Shown here piece by piece: positions 1-6,159 of a stretch of DNA of 6,159 bases. The stretch is taken from positions 1 to 6,159 of the forward strand of contig JAERMN010000205.1 in assembly GCA_016844625.1 (NCBI GenBank). The letters are read 5' to 3'. The stretch comes from Deltaproteobacteria bacterium. GTDB lineage: Bacteria; Desulfobacterota; Binatia; UBA9968. A program made the translations under genes and the position numbers. The notes below the pieces were generated by a model. The model ran no database searches and was not told the origin of the DNA. It saw nothing but the letters and a program-made list of their open reading frames with translations. Positions within the stretch are counted from its first letter, which is position 1. Each line of letters starts with the position of its first letter.

Positions 1-1266
1 GACACCTCGGTGCTGATCGGCAGCGAAGATATTTCGAAGCTGGATCTCTATTCGGAAGGCGACCCGCGAGTGTTGGAGCTCAACGGCGCGTTAAACGTCG
101 GCAACCGCGGCGTGGTCGAGTTTATCGAAGTATTCAAGAACGAGATCGAGTATCTCCACTGCATGATCACCGCGACCCAGGAAAAAGTCGTGCCGGCGCC
201 GGGCCGCCACGGCTTGGTCTACGTCGACACGGTGATCGTCGCCCATTCTAACGAGGCCGAATGGCAGAAATTTAAAGCCGATCATACCAACGAAGCGATC
301 CTTGACCGCATCGTCGCAGTTCGCGTGCCGTACAATCTGCGCCTGTCCGAAGAAGTGAAAATCTATCAGAAGATAATCCGCAATTCGGACTTCCGCGCCC
401 ATGTCGCGCCGCACACCTTGGAAGTCGCCTCGATGTTCGCGATCCTGTCGCGCCTGGAGCCGACCAACAAATGCGACCTCATGACCAAGCTCAAGCTCTA
501 TAACGGCGAGGAAGTGGTCGAGAAAGGCCGGACCAAGAAAGTCGACGTCCAGGAGCTTCGCGAAAGCGTTAAACGGGAAGGCATGTCGGGTATCTCGACA
601 CGCTTTATTATGAAGGCCTTGGACAACGCGCTGTCGGACAACATGAAGGGCAACTGCATCAACCCGATCAACGTGCGCGAGGCGCTGATCAACATGGTGA
701 AAGAAGCGGATATGCCGGACGATACCCGCAAGCAATACTTGGAATGTCTCCAGGACACGCTCCATAAAGAATATTTGGAACTCTTGGAAAAAGAGATTAC
801 GCGCGCCTTCGTTTATTCTTATCAGGAGCAAGCCGAGGGACTATTTCAGAATTATCTTGACCACGCCGAAGCCTATATCAACAAGAGCAAGGTCAATGAC
901 CGCAATACCAAGGAAGAGCTGGCGCCCGATGAAAGCTTCATGAAATCGATCGAAGAGCAGATCGCCATCATCGGCTCGGCCGCCGACGGTTTTCGCCAGG
1001 AAGTGATCGCTTACCTGTGGGCAGCCAACCGGCGCGGCGAGAAGATCGACTACCGGAGCTATGAGCCGCTCAAGGAAGCGATCGAGAAAAAACTCGTCAC
1101 TTCCGTGCGCGATCTAAGCCGGGTGATCACCAAGGCGCGCATGCGCGATGAAGATCAATCGGAAAAATACAACACCATGGTGAAAAGCCTGATCGATTAC
1201 GGCTACTGCCAAAGTTGTGTTGACGTCGTGCTTAAGTACGCGGCGAATAATTTGTGGAAGGATTAG
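1..1266 (+). CDS. prkA: PrkA family serine protein kinase / AAA+ protein (YeaG-like), C-terminal 421 residues, 5' end outside window
   Basis: The reading frame is open from base 1, so the GTG at base 10 is an internal Val codon and not the start. Full-length PrkA/YeaG proteins have about 630–645 residues, so roughly 210–220 N-terminal residues, including the Walker A loop, lie upstream. What is visible is the second half of the AAA domain, with the family pattern ITATQE (fragment residues 56–61), the sensor-like VIVAHSNEAEW (78–88) and an LDR arginine (101–103) before VPYNLRLSEEVKIY. The helical C-terminal PrkA kinase-type domain follows, including GISTRF near residue 197 and ending in YAANNLWKD. 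By family knowledge it is a cytoplasmic serine kinase or AAA+ protein tied to stress and starvation (YeaG) or sporulation (Bacillus PrkA). It is the first visible gene of a probable operon with the YeaH and SpoVR genes. Family assignment is firm; the substrate cannot be read from sequence. Confidence 0.96.
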   Translation, partial: DTSVLIGSEDISKLDLYSEGDPRVLELNGALNVGNRGVVEFIEVFKNEIEYLHCMITATQEKVVPAPGRHGLVYVDTVIVAHSNEAEWQKFKADHTNEAILDRIVAVRVPYNLRLSEEVKIYQKIIRNSDFRAHVAPHTLEVASMFAILSRLEPTNKCDLMTKLKLYNGEEVVEKGRTKKVDVQELRESVKREGMSGISTRFIMKALDNALSDNMKGNCINPINVREALINMVKEADMPDDTRKQYLECLQDTLHKEYLELLEKEITRAFVYSYQEQAEGLFQNYLDHAEAYINKSKVNDRNTKEELAPDESFMKSIEEQIAIIGSAADGFRQEVIAYLWAANRRGEKIDYRSYEPLKEAIEKKLVTSVRDLSRVITKARMRDEDQSEKYNTMVKSLIDYGYCQSCVDVVLKYAANNLWKD

Positions 1267-1313
1267 CATTCAAAGGGAAATATCGCCAAGAATGACTTCG
1301 CGCTAGGCAAACG

Positions 1314-2492
1314 ATGGCAACGATTTTTCGCCCTTATAATTCCTCCTCAGGTCAGCGCAGCGATCGCACCGCCAGCGACCGATTGCGCCACAAGCAAAAA
1401 ATTCGCGAAGCGATTCGCGACAACATCGCCGACATCATCGCCGAGGAATCGATCATCGGCAAAGACAAGAATCGGATCATTAAAGTGCCGATTCGTGGCA
1501 TCAAAGAGTATCGCTTCGTCTACGGCGATAACTCCCCCGGCGTCGGTCAGGGCGGCGATGGCGAGCCCAAACCCGGCGACGTCATCGGCCAGGGCAAGGA
1601 CGGCAAAGGCAGCCAGCAAGCCGGCGATAAACCGGGCATCGATTATTACGAAACCGATGTCAGCCTGGACGAGCTGATCGACTTGATGTTTGAAGATCTG
1701 GAGCTGCCCGATCTCGAACGCAAGCGCTTGCGCCAGATCGAAGTAGAGCGGTTGTTTCGGCAAAAGGGCTTTCGCCGCAAAGGCATCCGCGCCCGTCTCG
1801 ACAAGAAACGCACGGCGCGCTCGCGCATCAAACGCAAGAAGGCGACGTTAAAGCGCCATGCGATGGTTCCGTCCGGGCGCTTTCCGTTTCATAAAGACGA
1901 TCTGCGTTACCATCACACGGTTACCGATATCCGCAATGAATCGAACGCCGTCGTGCTCTGCATCATGGATACTTCCGGTTCGATGGATCGGGTGAAGAAA
2001 TACTTAGCCCGGAGCTTCTTTTTCCTGCTCTATCAATTCATCAGCACGCGTTATCGAAACGTCGAGATCATTTTCATCGCGCACCACACCGAAGCCTTCG
2101 AAGTCACCGAAGAGGAGTTCTTTCACAAGGGCGAATCCGGCGGCACGTTTATCTCATCGGGCTACAACAAGGCGCTGGAGATCATCGAGCAACGTTACCA
2201 TCCGGCGCTCTGGAATGTTTATGCTTTTCATTGTTCCGATGGCGACAATTTCGACTCGGACAACCCAGCCGCGCTCAAAGCGGCGCAGGAGTTAGCCAAG
2301 ATCGCCAATCTTTTTGGTTACGGCGAGATCAAGCCGCTCGGCTCAGGCTACTACGGCAGCAGCATGATTCAGTTTTTCTCGCAGATCCAGGAGGCCAATT
2401 TCCAAACCGTGCAGATTCAAAAAAAAGAAGACATTTGGACTTCGTTTAAGACCTTTCTGAGCAAAGACCGCGCCCGCGAGGACGCCGCCTAA
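1314..2492 (+). CDS. yeaH: YeaH/DUF444 family protein with von Willebrand A-type MIDAS domain
   Basis: This 392-residue protein is slightly shorter than E. coli YeaH (about 427). The N-terminal third is charged and contains RIIKVPIRGIKEYRF (54–68), typical of DUF444. A Gly/Asp/Lys-rich flexible linker follows (about 71–108), then an acidic helix (DELIDLMFEDLELP, 119–132) and a very basic stretch (about 153–181). The C-terminal half is a vWA fold with an intact metal site: DTSGS at 219–223 (DxSxS), Thr278 in GGTFISSGY, and Asp309/Asp311 in SDGDNF. No signal peptide or membrane segment is seen, so it should be cytoplasmic. The ATG is preceded by a weak AGG at 1304–1306; an upstream ATG at 1292 runs into a stop after four codons. 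It starts 47 bases after prkA and 10 bases before spoVR, the conserved order. It is presumably a metal-dependent adaptor working with the kinase, but its biochemical role is unknown. Confidence 0.95.
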   Translation: MATIFRPYNSSSGQRSDRTASDRLRHKQKIREAIRDNIADIIAEESIIGKDKNRIIKVPIRGIKEYRFVYGDNSPGVGQGGDGEPKPGDVIGQGKDGKGSQQAGDKPGIDYYETDVSLDELIDLMFEDLELPDLERKRLRQIEVERLFRQKGFRRKGIRARLDKKRTARSRIKRKKATLKRHAMVPSGRFPFHKDDLRYHHTVTDIRNESNAVVLCIMDTSGSMDRVKKYLARSFFFLLYQFISTRYRNVEIIFIAHHTEAFEVTEEEFFHKGESGGTFISSGYNKALEIIEQRYHPALWNVYAFHCSDGDNFDSDNPAALKAAQELAKIANLFGYGEIKPLGSGYYGSSMIQFFSQIQEANFQTVQIQKKEDIWTSFKTFLSKDRAREDAA

Positions 2493-2502
2493 CCCGAATC
2501 TC

Positions 2503-3936
2503 ATGGCAGCCAGCTACACCGTCGAAGACTTAGAACGCTGGAACGAGCGCATCCTCAACCTCGCCGAGCGTTTTGGACTCGATCCCTATCCGCAGGAGTT
2601 TGAGATTTGCGACCATGAAGACATGTTGTCTTACATGGTCTACTCGGGCATGCCGGCGCACTATCCGCACTGGTCCTACGGGAAAACCTTCGAGAAGCTC
2701 AAAACCCTCTACGACTACGGCATCAGCGGTCTCCCCTATGAGATGGTGATCAATGCCAATCCGGCGATCGCCTATCTGATGCGCGACAACACCCTCGCTT
2801 TGCAGGTCTTAACCATCGCCCATGTTTACGGCCACAACGATTTTTTCAAGAATAATTTCACCTTTCGTCCAACCGGCGCTGCCTACACCGTGCAGTCCTT
2901 CAAAAGCCACGCGACTCGCGTGCGCCACTATGTCGAAGACCCGAGCATAGGGCTAGAAAAAGTCGAAGCGATTCTCGACGCCGCGCACGCATTGTCATTG
3001 CAATGCCGGCGCAATCTCGCGATCAAAAAGCCAAGCCCAAGCGAGGAGCGTCAGCTCAAACTGGACGAAGCCAAACCGCGAGCCGACCCATTTAGCTCGG
3101 TCCATCGCCGAGGTGAACGGGTCGAGCCCGATTTGAGAACAGTCCCGCTCTTTCCGGACGAAGATTTGCTCATCTTCGTGCGCGATCACAACCCCGAACT
3201 CGCCGAGTGGGAAAAAGATCTCTTGACCATCGTCCACGAGCAAGCGCAGTATTTCGTGCCGCAGATCGAAACCAAGATCATGAACGAAGGTTGGGCGAGC
3301 TTGTGGCACAAGCGCATTCTCGAAGCTTTGGACCTGCCCCAAGCGCTGCATCTGGAATTCATCGTGCGCCACACCCAAGTGCTGCGCCCCTCGCCCGGCA
3401 GTTTGAACCCGTATCACGTCGGCATGAAAGTCTGGGAAGACATTGAAAAGCGCTGGAACCATCCGAGCAAAGAAGAAATAGAAGAGTTCGGCCCGCGCAA
3501 AAAGGCCGGCAAAGAGAAACTCTTTGAAGTCCGCGAGGTCGAGCGCGACTCGTCGTTTTTGCGCCGTTACTTGACCGAAGAGCTGATGCGCGAGCTCAAT
3601 CTGTTTGAATACAAGACGCGCGGCAACGAGCAAGTGGTCACCCGCGTCGCCGACGAAGACAACTGGCGCCAGATCAAAGACACCTTGATCCAAAACGTCG
3701 GCACCGGCTCGATCCCGGTCATCAAAGTGGTAGACTCAGACTTCAAGCACAGCCGAACGCTCTTGCTCAAACATGACCACGACGGCCGCGACTTGCAGTT
3801 GGAATACGCCGAGAAAACTTTGCAATACCTGCATCAGCTCTGGGGTCACGATGTCGCCATGGAGACCGTCATCGACGGTAACCCAACCTTCCTGGCGCTT
3901 AGCGATAACAAGCTCGCCATCAAAAAATCCGCCTAA
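2503..3936 (+). CDS. spoVR: SpoVR family protein (YcgB-like)
   Basis: This 477-residue protein fits the family size (B. subtilis SpoVR about 468, E. coli YcgB about 510). Family landmarks are the N-terminal YPQEFEICDHEDML (29–42), HWSYGKTFEKLK (56–67), YEMVINANPAIAYLMRDN (79–96) and AHVYGHNDFFKNN (106–118), and the later MNEGWASLWH (260–269). The conserved His and Glu residues in AHVYGHNDFF and NEGWASLWH resemble a metal-binding arrangement, but no catalytic activity is established. A hydrophilic, poorly conserved-looking linker spans about 173–212. No signal peptide or transmembrane segment is visible. The ATG lies 10 bases after the yeaH stop with no clear Shine-Dalgarno sequence, so translational coupling is likely. 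SpoVR affects spore cortex formation in Bacillus, but the family is widespread in non-sporulating bacteria beside prkA and yeaH, where a general stress role is more likely. Nothing here shows that this organism sporulates. Confidence 0.95.
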   Translation: MAASYTVEDLERWNERILNLAERFGLDPYPQEFEICDHEDMLSYMVYSGMPAHYPHWSYGKTFEKLKTLYDYGISGLPYEMVINANPAIAYLMRDNTLALQVLTIAHVYGHNDFFKNNFTFRPTGAAYTVQSFKSHATRVRHYVEDPSIGLEKVEAILDAAHALSLQCRRNLAIKKPSPSEERQLKLDEAKPRADPFSSVHRRGERVEPDLRTVPLFPDEDLLIFVRDHNPELAEWEKDLLTIVHEQAQYFVPQIETKIMNEGWASLWHKRILEALDLPQALHLEFIVRHTQVLRPSPGSLNPYHVGMKVWEDIEKRWNHPSKEEIEEFGPRKKAGKEKLFEVREVERDSSFLRRYLTEELMRELNLFEYKTRGNEQVVTRVADEDNWRQIKDTLIQNVGTGSIPVIKVVDSDFKHSRTLLLKHDHDGRDLQLEYAEKTLQYLHQLWGHDVAMETVIDGNPTFLALSDNKLAIKKSA

Positions 3937-4008
3937 CCGGCTCGGTCTTAGCGTTTCTAGTTGCCAAAACTCCGGCTCCGTGCGACTACATTACGCAAAC
4001 GATCGACT

Positions 4009-5118
4009 ATGCCTCTAGCCAAAGATATTGCTCAGATTCAATCATTGATTATCAATTCCTTGGACGGGAACGCCATCGGCGATAAAGCCATCGCCGGCGT
4101 GATTGGCGACGGTCCGTCGCAATACTCGAAAAGCCCGGCGTTATGGAATGCCGCTTTTCAGCAGCTGGCAATGAATGCCATCTACTTGCCATTCGATGTC
4201 GCTGACGCAAAGGTTGGCGAACTGCTTCGCAGGTTGTCGCAATCCGAGCGTTTCCTGGGCATCAACGTCACCGTGCCGCACAAAGTGCGCGTGATGGATT
4301 ATTTGGACGGGCTCGATCCAGGCGCTGAGAGAATCCAAGCAGTGAACACGGTCGTCAAAGATGCCAACGGCAAACTGATCGGCTACAACACCGACGGCGA
4401 GGGCTTCATCGATAGTCTGCTGTTGCCGTCTCCTGGACAAAAGGAACCATTCGTAAAATCACTCGACGGCATGAATGTCCTCTTGCTCGGCGCCGGCGGT
4501 GCCGCGCGCGCAGTGGCGTTTCACGTCAGCGATCACATCGGCACCGGAAAACTGCTCATCGCCAACCGCACCCGCGCCCGCGCCGAGTCCCTCGCTAGTG
4601 AAATTGCCAAGCTTGGCCGCCAGGCCATCGCGATAGATGAAATGGAAGTTCCCAATTGGGCGCCGCAAGTTGGCTTGATCGTTAACAGCACGACCAAAGG
4701 CCAAGGTGGCATACGCAAGCTCGCAAACGGCATGGCGACCATGCTGGAGCCCTACTCCTCTCTGGCACCGGCCAACCCGCCGATTCTGTCCGTTGCACTG
4801 AGTGCAACCTTCGAACAGCAATGGCGTGCTCATGCCCAAGCCGATATCGAAGCGAACAACCGCGGCTCTGAATGGCTAGCGCAGTCGATTCCTCAAGAGA
4901 CGCGCTTCTACGATTTAGTTTACCACCCACAAGAAACCGTACTCCTGCGCCATGGCCGTTTGACGGGACATCGGACGATGAACGGCAAAAACATGATCGT
5001 CTGCCAGGCGGCGGTCGCTTTCTGCCAACGCATTTGCCAGCGTCGGCTTCAACAGCTCGGCAAAGATGATGTCGAGACCCGACGACGAATCGCCGAAATT
5101 ATGTACGCGAGCTGGTAA
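4009..5118 (+). CDS. aroE: Shikimate dehydrogenase-like protein (AroE family), enlarged variant
   Basis: This would catalyse NADPH-dependent reduction of 3-dehydroshikimate to shikimate in aromatic amino acid synthesis (family knowledge). Visible motifs are the substrate-binding YSKSP (39–43), catalytic Lys92 in INVTVPHK, Asn113 in AVNTV, Asp129 in YNTDGEGF, the nucleotide loop GAGGAARA (161–168), NRTRARA (186–192, the usual NADP-preference site), VNSTTKG (225–231), YDLVYHPQETVLL (301–313) and NGKNMIVCQAAVAF (325–338). At 369 residues it is much longer than typical AroE (about 270–290). About 45 extra residues lie between VNSTTKG and YDLVY, and a basic tail follows residue 340. I chose the ATG at 4009; an in-frame TTG at 3961 adds only 16 basic residues, and neither start has a clear ribosome binding site. 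It follows spoVR by 72 bases with no visible terminator between them, so read-through is possible. It may prefer quinate or another cyclic substrate. Confidence 0.88.
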   Translation: MPLAKDIAQIQSLIINSLDGNAIGDKAIAGVIGDGPSQYSKSPALWNAAFQQLAMNAIYLPFDVADAKVGELLRRLSQSERFLGINVTVPHKVRVMDYLDGLDPGAERIQAVNTVVKDANGKLIGYNTDGEGFIDSLLLPSPGQKEPFVKSLDGMNVLLLGAGGAARAVAFHVSDHIGTGKLLIANRTRARAESLASEIAKLGRQAIAIDEMEVPNWAPQVGLIVNSTTKGQGGIRKLANGMATMLEPYSSLAPANPPILSVALSATFEQQWRAHAQADIEANNRGSEWLAQSIPQETRFYDLVYHPQETVLLRHGRLTGHRTMNGKNMIVCQAAVAFCQRICQRRLQQLGKDDVETRRRIAEIMYASW

Positions 5119-5519
5119 TCCCGAACGGCTTGGACGTGACCGACCTGAACCGTTTACTCGTTAATGTATGTCCGCCCTCGTTCTTCAGGCCGGCGAGATA
5201 ACTAGCCAAATCGGCCAACTGTTTCATCGTTAGCGCGTCGCCGTAATCTGGCATATTCGATGTGCCGCCGTCGCCGAGATAGCCGCGCTCTTTAGCGTCG
5301 TGATCGATGACGGCGTTGGGGTTGACGATGGAATCGGCAAAGAACTCCAGAGGTATATCAGCCCGCCAGATCGATAAATGTTGACCAGCGTGTGCCAGGC
5401 ATCTCTGGAAGGCGCCCCACTCCAACATTCCTAAACAGGCAAGCCCCTGCTTCACGGTTCTTATCGAACTGGCCGTCGCAGTCTTAGAAAAAAGCGATCA
5501 GCGTCGAGGCCAGCTTGCT
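5099..5519 (-). pseudogene. Degraded c-type cytochrome (3' remnant, heme motif lost)
   Basis: The downstream half, on the minus strand, is a well-preserved class I cytochrome c C-terminus: PLEFFADSIVNPNAVI, ERGYLGDGGTSNMPDYGDAL (with the expected axial-ligand Met) and TMKQLADLASYLAGL. It is readable as a 118-codon GTG-started frame (5455–5099). Upstream the match continues in a different frame: GACLFRNVG (5449–5423) and EMPGTR, then DLAG just before a TGA at 5360–5358, so a frameshift lies near 5357–5367. Where CxxCH should sit the sequence reads VGRLP, so both Cys and the His are gone. The same frame carries a TAA at 5486–5484, preceded by SKLASTLIAFF, which resembles the tail of another domain. 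The remnant starts directly beyond the end of the LapA-like gene, so its true 5' end is missing. Its 3' end overlaps the aroE-like gene by 20 bases, tail to tail. An intact parent was probably a periplasmic or membrane-attached electron carrier. Confidence 0.75.
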
Positions 5520-5520
5520 A

Positions 5521-5817
5521 TTACGACAGCGTATGGTGCGGAATTTTAGACGGAGAAGAGAGCGTGGTTTTAAGTCGCGCCTTTTCCGCTTCCAGTTCGT
5601 GCACCCGCTGTTCCAGGTCGGCTACCGTATGTTTGGCTTTTTTCATCGCGCGATCTTTTCCATAGATAGTCAGCGTTGAGGAAACCGACCTGGCAAAATA
5701 GAGAATCCATGCCATGAAGAGTCCGACAAACAACGACCCCACGATAACCAGATACAAGGGAACATCATCCCAGACATATTCATTGAGTCGGATCGTAACG
5801 GGGCTAATGTTTTGCAT
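5521..5817 (-). CDS. LapA-domain (DUF1049) inner-membrane protein, N-terminally truncated
   Basis: This 98-residue frame carries the LapA-domain signature: MQNISPVTIRL, then a hydrophobic helix (about 21–42, VPLYLVIVGSLFVGLFMAWI), a basic loop and a coiled-coil-like tail (about 63–85, KHTVADLEQRVHELEAEKAR). Intact family members begin with another transmembrane helix that ends just before the QN.xPVT motif. Here only its last residues remain, in frame upstream of the ATG (IAIAYFG, encoded at 5838–5818). Further upstream the DNA becomes a transposase fragment with an in-frame stop and no alternative ATG. I therefore read it as a gene that lost its 5' end, with an internal Met as the only possible start and no Shine-Dalgarno sequence. 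LapA-type proteins act in envelope or lipopolysaccharide assembly in Gram-negative bacteria, but many homologues are uncharacterised. It could still yield a single-helix membrane protein; a pseudogene is equally likely. Confidence 0.65.
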   Translation of the reverse strand: MQNISPVTIRLNEYVWDDVPLYLVIVGSLFVGLFMAWILYFARSVSSTLTIYGKDRAMKKAKHTVADLEQRVHELEAEKARLKTTLSSPSKIPHHTLS

Positions 5818-5852
5818 TCCAAAGTAAGCGATCGCGATCCTAGTGGAGATGT

Positions 5853-5960
5853 GAAAGCTTCGTAGTCTTGAAACTTGTGGAATACCGCAGCGCGGCCATT
5901 GCCACGGTTAATGACATGGTAAGCGTATCCGCCCTGGTGTCCACGTGGTATGCGCGGCAC
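5853..5960 (-). pseudogene. REP-associated tyrosine transposase (RAYT, Y1_Tnp family) N-terminal fragment
   Basis: A GTG at 5960–5958 opens a frame whose first 36 residues match the start of RAYT-type transposases: MPRIPRGHQGGYAYHVINRG, then NGRAAVFHKFQDYEAF, which resembles the family pattern of a basic N-terminus, YHV.NR, and F.K..DY.AF. Full-length RAYTs have roughly 150–250 residues, with the HUH motif and catalytic Tyr further on; both are absent. Just after EAF the frame turns into unrelated residues because the DNA switches to the LapA-domain sequence near 5838–5852. The frame itself stays open to 5670 only as an overlap with that gene. The protein cannot be active. It shows that a RAYT copy once sat here and was deleted together with the 5' end of the neighbour. 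The family match rests on a short stretch, so it is good but not certain. Confidence 0.7.
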
Positions 5961-6159
5961 GAAGGGCTTCTACATACGCGCCGTTGCCCTTTCAAAGAAA
6001 AAGTAACCTGGCCCCCTTTATACCGCATTTCAGACGCTGAGCGGTCAAGTGTCAACTACGCAGAGTTTGCACCGCGCCACAAGGACGGTGTTTTCTGCGA
6101 TTCACTCGCCGGCCTATATCTTTGAGCATTTTCCGGGGAGGTGACTTTCGATCCGTACC
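5961..6159. other. Right-end region with no supported gene
   Basis: No coding frame in either direction shows a recognisable protein. The short open frames across it have no family pattern. It contains the RAYT leader on the minus strand, including a stretch at about 6001–6021 of the form AGGTTAC preceded by a G-run (minus strand). It also holds a weak 5-bp hairpin (CACCG at 6070–6074 with CGGTG at 6086–6090) and a strong purine-rich Shine-Dalgarno-like GGGGAGGTGA at 6135–6144 on the plus strand. A gene may start just past the window, but no start codon at good spacing is visible. Confidence 0.5.
5962..5991. repeat. Inverted repeat just upstream of the RAYT fragment
   Basis: AAGGGC at 5962–5967 pairs with GCCCTT at 5986–5991 around an 18-base loop, directly before the GTG of the transposase fragment. 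On the minus strand the loop contains GTAG, the tetranucleotide often found at the foot of REP hairpins recognised by RAYT enzymes. The stem is only 6 bp, so this could be chance or a relic of a REP-type target. Confidence 0.3.

Noticed and set aside
91..831. A 246-codon open frame on the minus strand antisense to prkA.
   Set aside because: It is a mirror of the PrkA codons, shows no protein family pattern, and the opposite frame is an unmistakable PrkA.
2995..3693. A 232-codon minus-strand open frame inside spoVR.
   Set aside because: It is hydrophobic, low-information sequence that mirrors the SpoVR codons; the plus strand is clearly conserved SpoVR.
3937..4008. Possible terminator or promoter between spoVR and the aroE-like gene.
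   Set aside because: The CCGGCTC copies are direct repeats and form no hairpin, and there is no T-run. TTGCCA and TACATT are 20 bases apart, too far for a convincing promoter.
5121..5156. AACGG...CCGTT inverted repeat after the aroE-like gene as a terminator.
   Set aside because: It is a 5-bp stem around a long loop without a T-tract, and it lies in the cytochrome remnant's C-terminal codons.
5461..5486. DCDGQFDKNRE on the minus strand as an EF-hand calcium loop.
   Set aside because: Spacing does not fit the full DxDxDG loop, and the context fits the linker before a cytochrome heme site better.
5827..5838. GATCGCGATC palindrome containing GCGATCGC as an operator or HIP1-type site.
   Set aside because: It encodes the alternating Ile-Ala of the LapA helix remnant and occurs only once here.
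6017..6056. TTGACA/TTGACC and TATAAA on the minus strand as a RAYT promoter.
   Set aside because: The spacings are about 27 and 20 bases, outside the usual 16–18, so I do not call it.

Overview
The window reads as chromosomal DNA of a moderately GC-rich Gram-negative-type bacterium. The clues are the PrkA–YeaH–SpoVR gene trio, which is the arrangement known from many proteobacteria and related phyla, plus remnants of a LapA-type membrane protein and of a c-type cytochrome. The lineage cannot be fixed from this sequence. Protein style would fit an environmental deltaproteobacterium-like or Rokubacteria/Tectomicrobia-like genome, but that is only an impression.

Left part (1–3936, + strand): three tightly spaced co-directional genes. 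They are the C-terminal two thirds of a PrkA serine protein kinase (cut by the window edge), a YeaH/DUF444 protein with a complete von Willebrand MIDAS metal site, and a SpoVR/YcgB family protein. Gaps are 47 and 10 bases, so they very likely form one operon. In enterobacteria the homologues (yeaG, yeaH, ycgB) are linked to nitrogen-starvation and stationary-phase stress. In Bacillus, PrkA and SpoVR are linked to sporulation. The biochemical step the trio performs together is still poorly understood.

Middle (4009–5118, + strand): a divergent shikimate dehydrogenase-like gene (aroE family). It has the catalytic Lys/Asp pair and the nucleotide-binding loop, but also an unusual insert of about 45 residues before the C-terminal substrate-closing segment and a short C-terminal extension.

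Right part (5119–6159): a gene graveyard. Read on the minus strand it holds, in order, a REP-associated tyrosine transposase (RAYT) N-terminal fragment of about 36 codons, a LapA-domain membrane protein lacking its first transmembrane helix, and a c-type cytochrome remnant with a stop codon, a frameshift and no CxxCH heme motif. The fragments abut almost without spacers, suggesting successive deletions or element-driven rearrangements. The last 199 bases carry no gene that I can support. I see no CRISPR array, tRNA, rRNA or complete mobile element. Apart from the AroE variant and the scarred right end, nothing here amounts to a new system.
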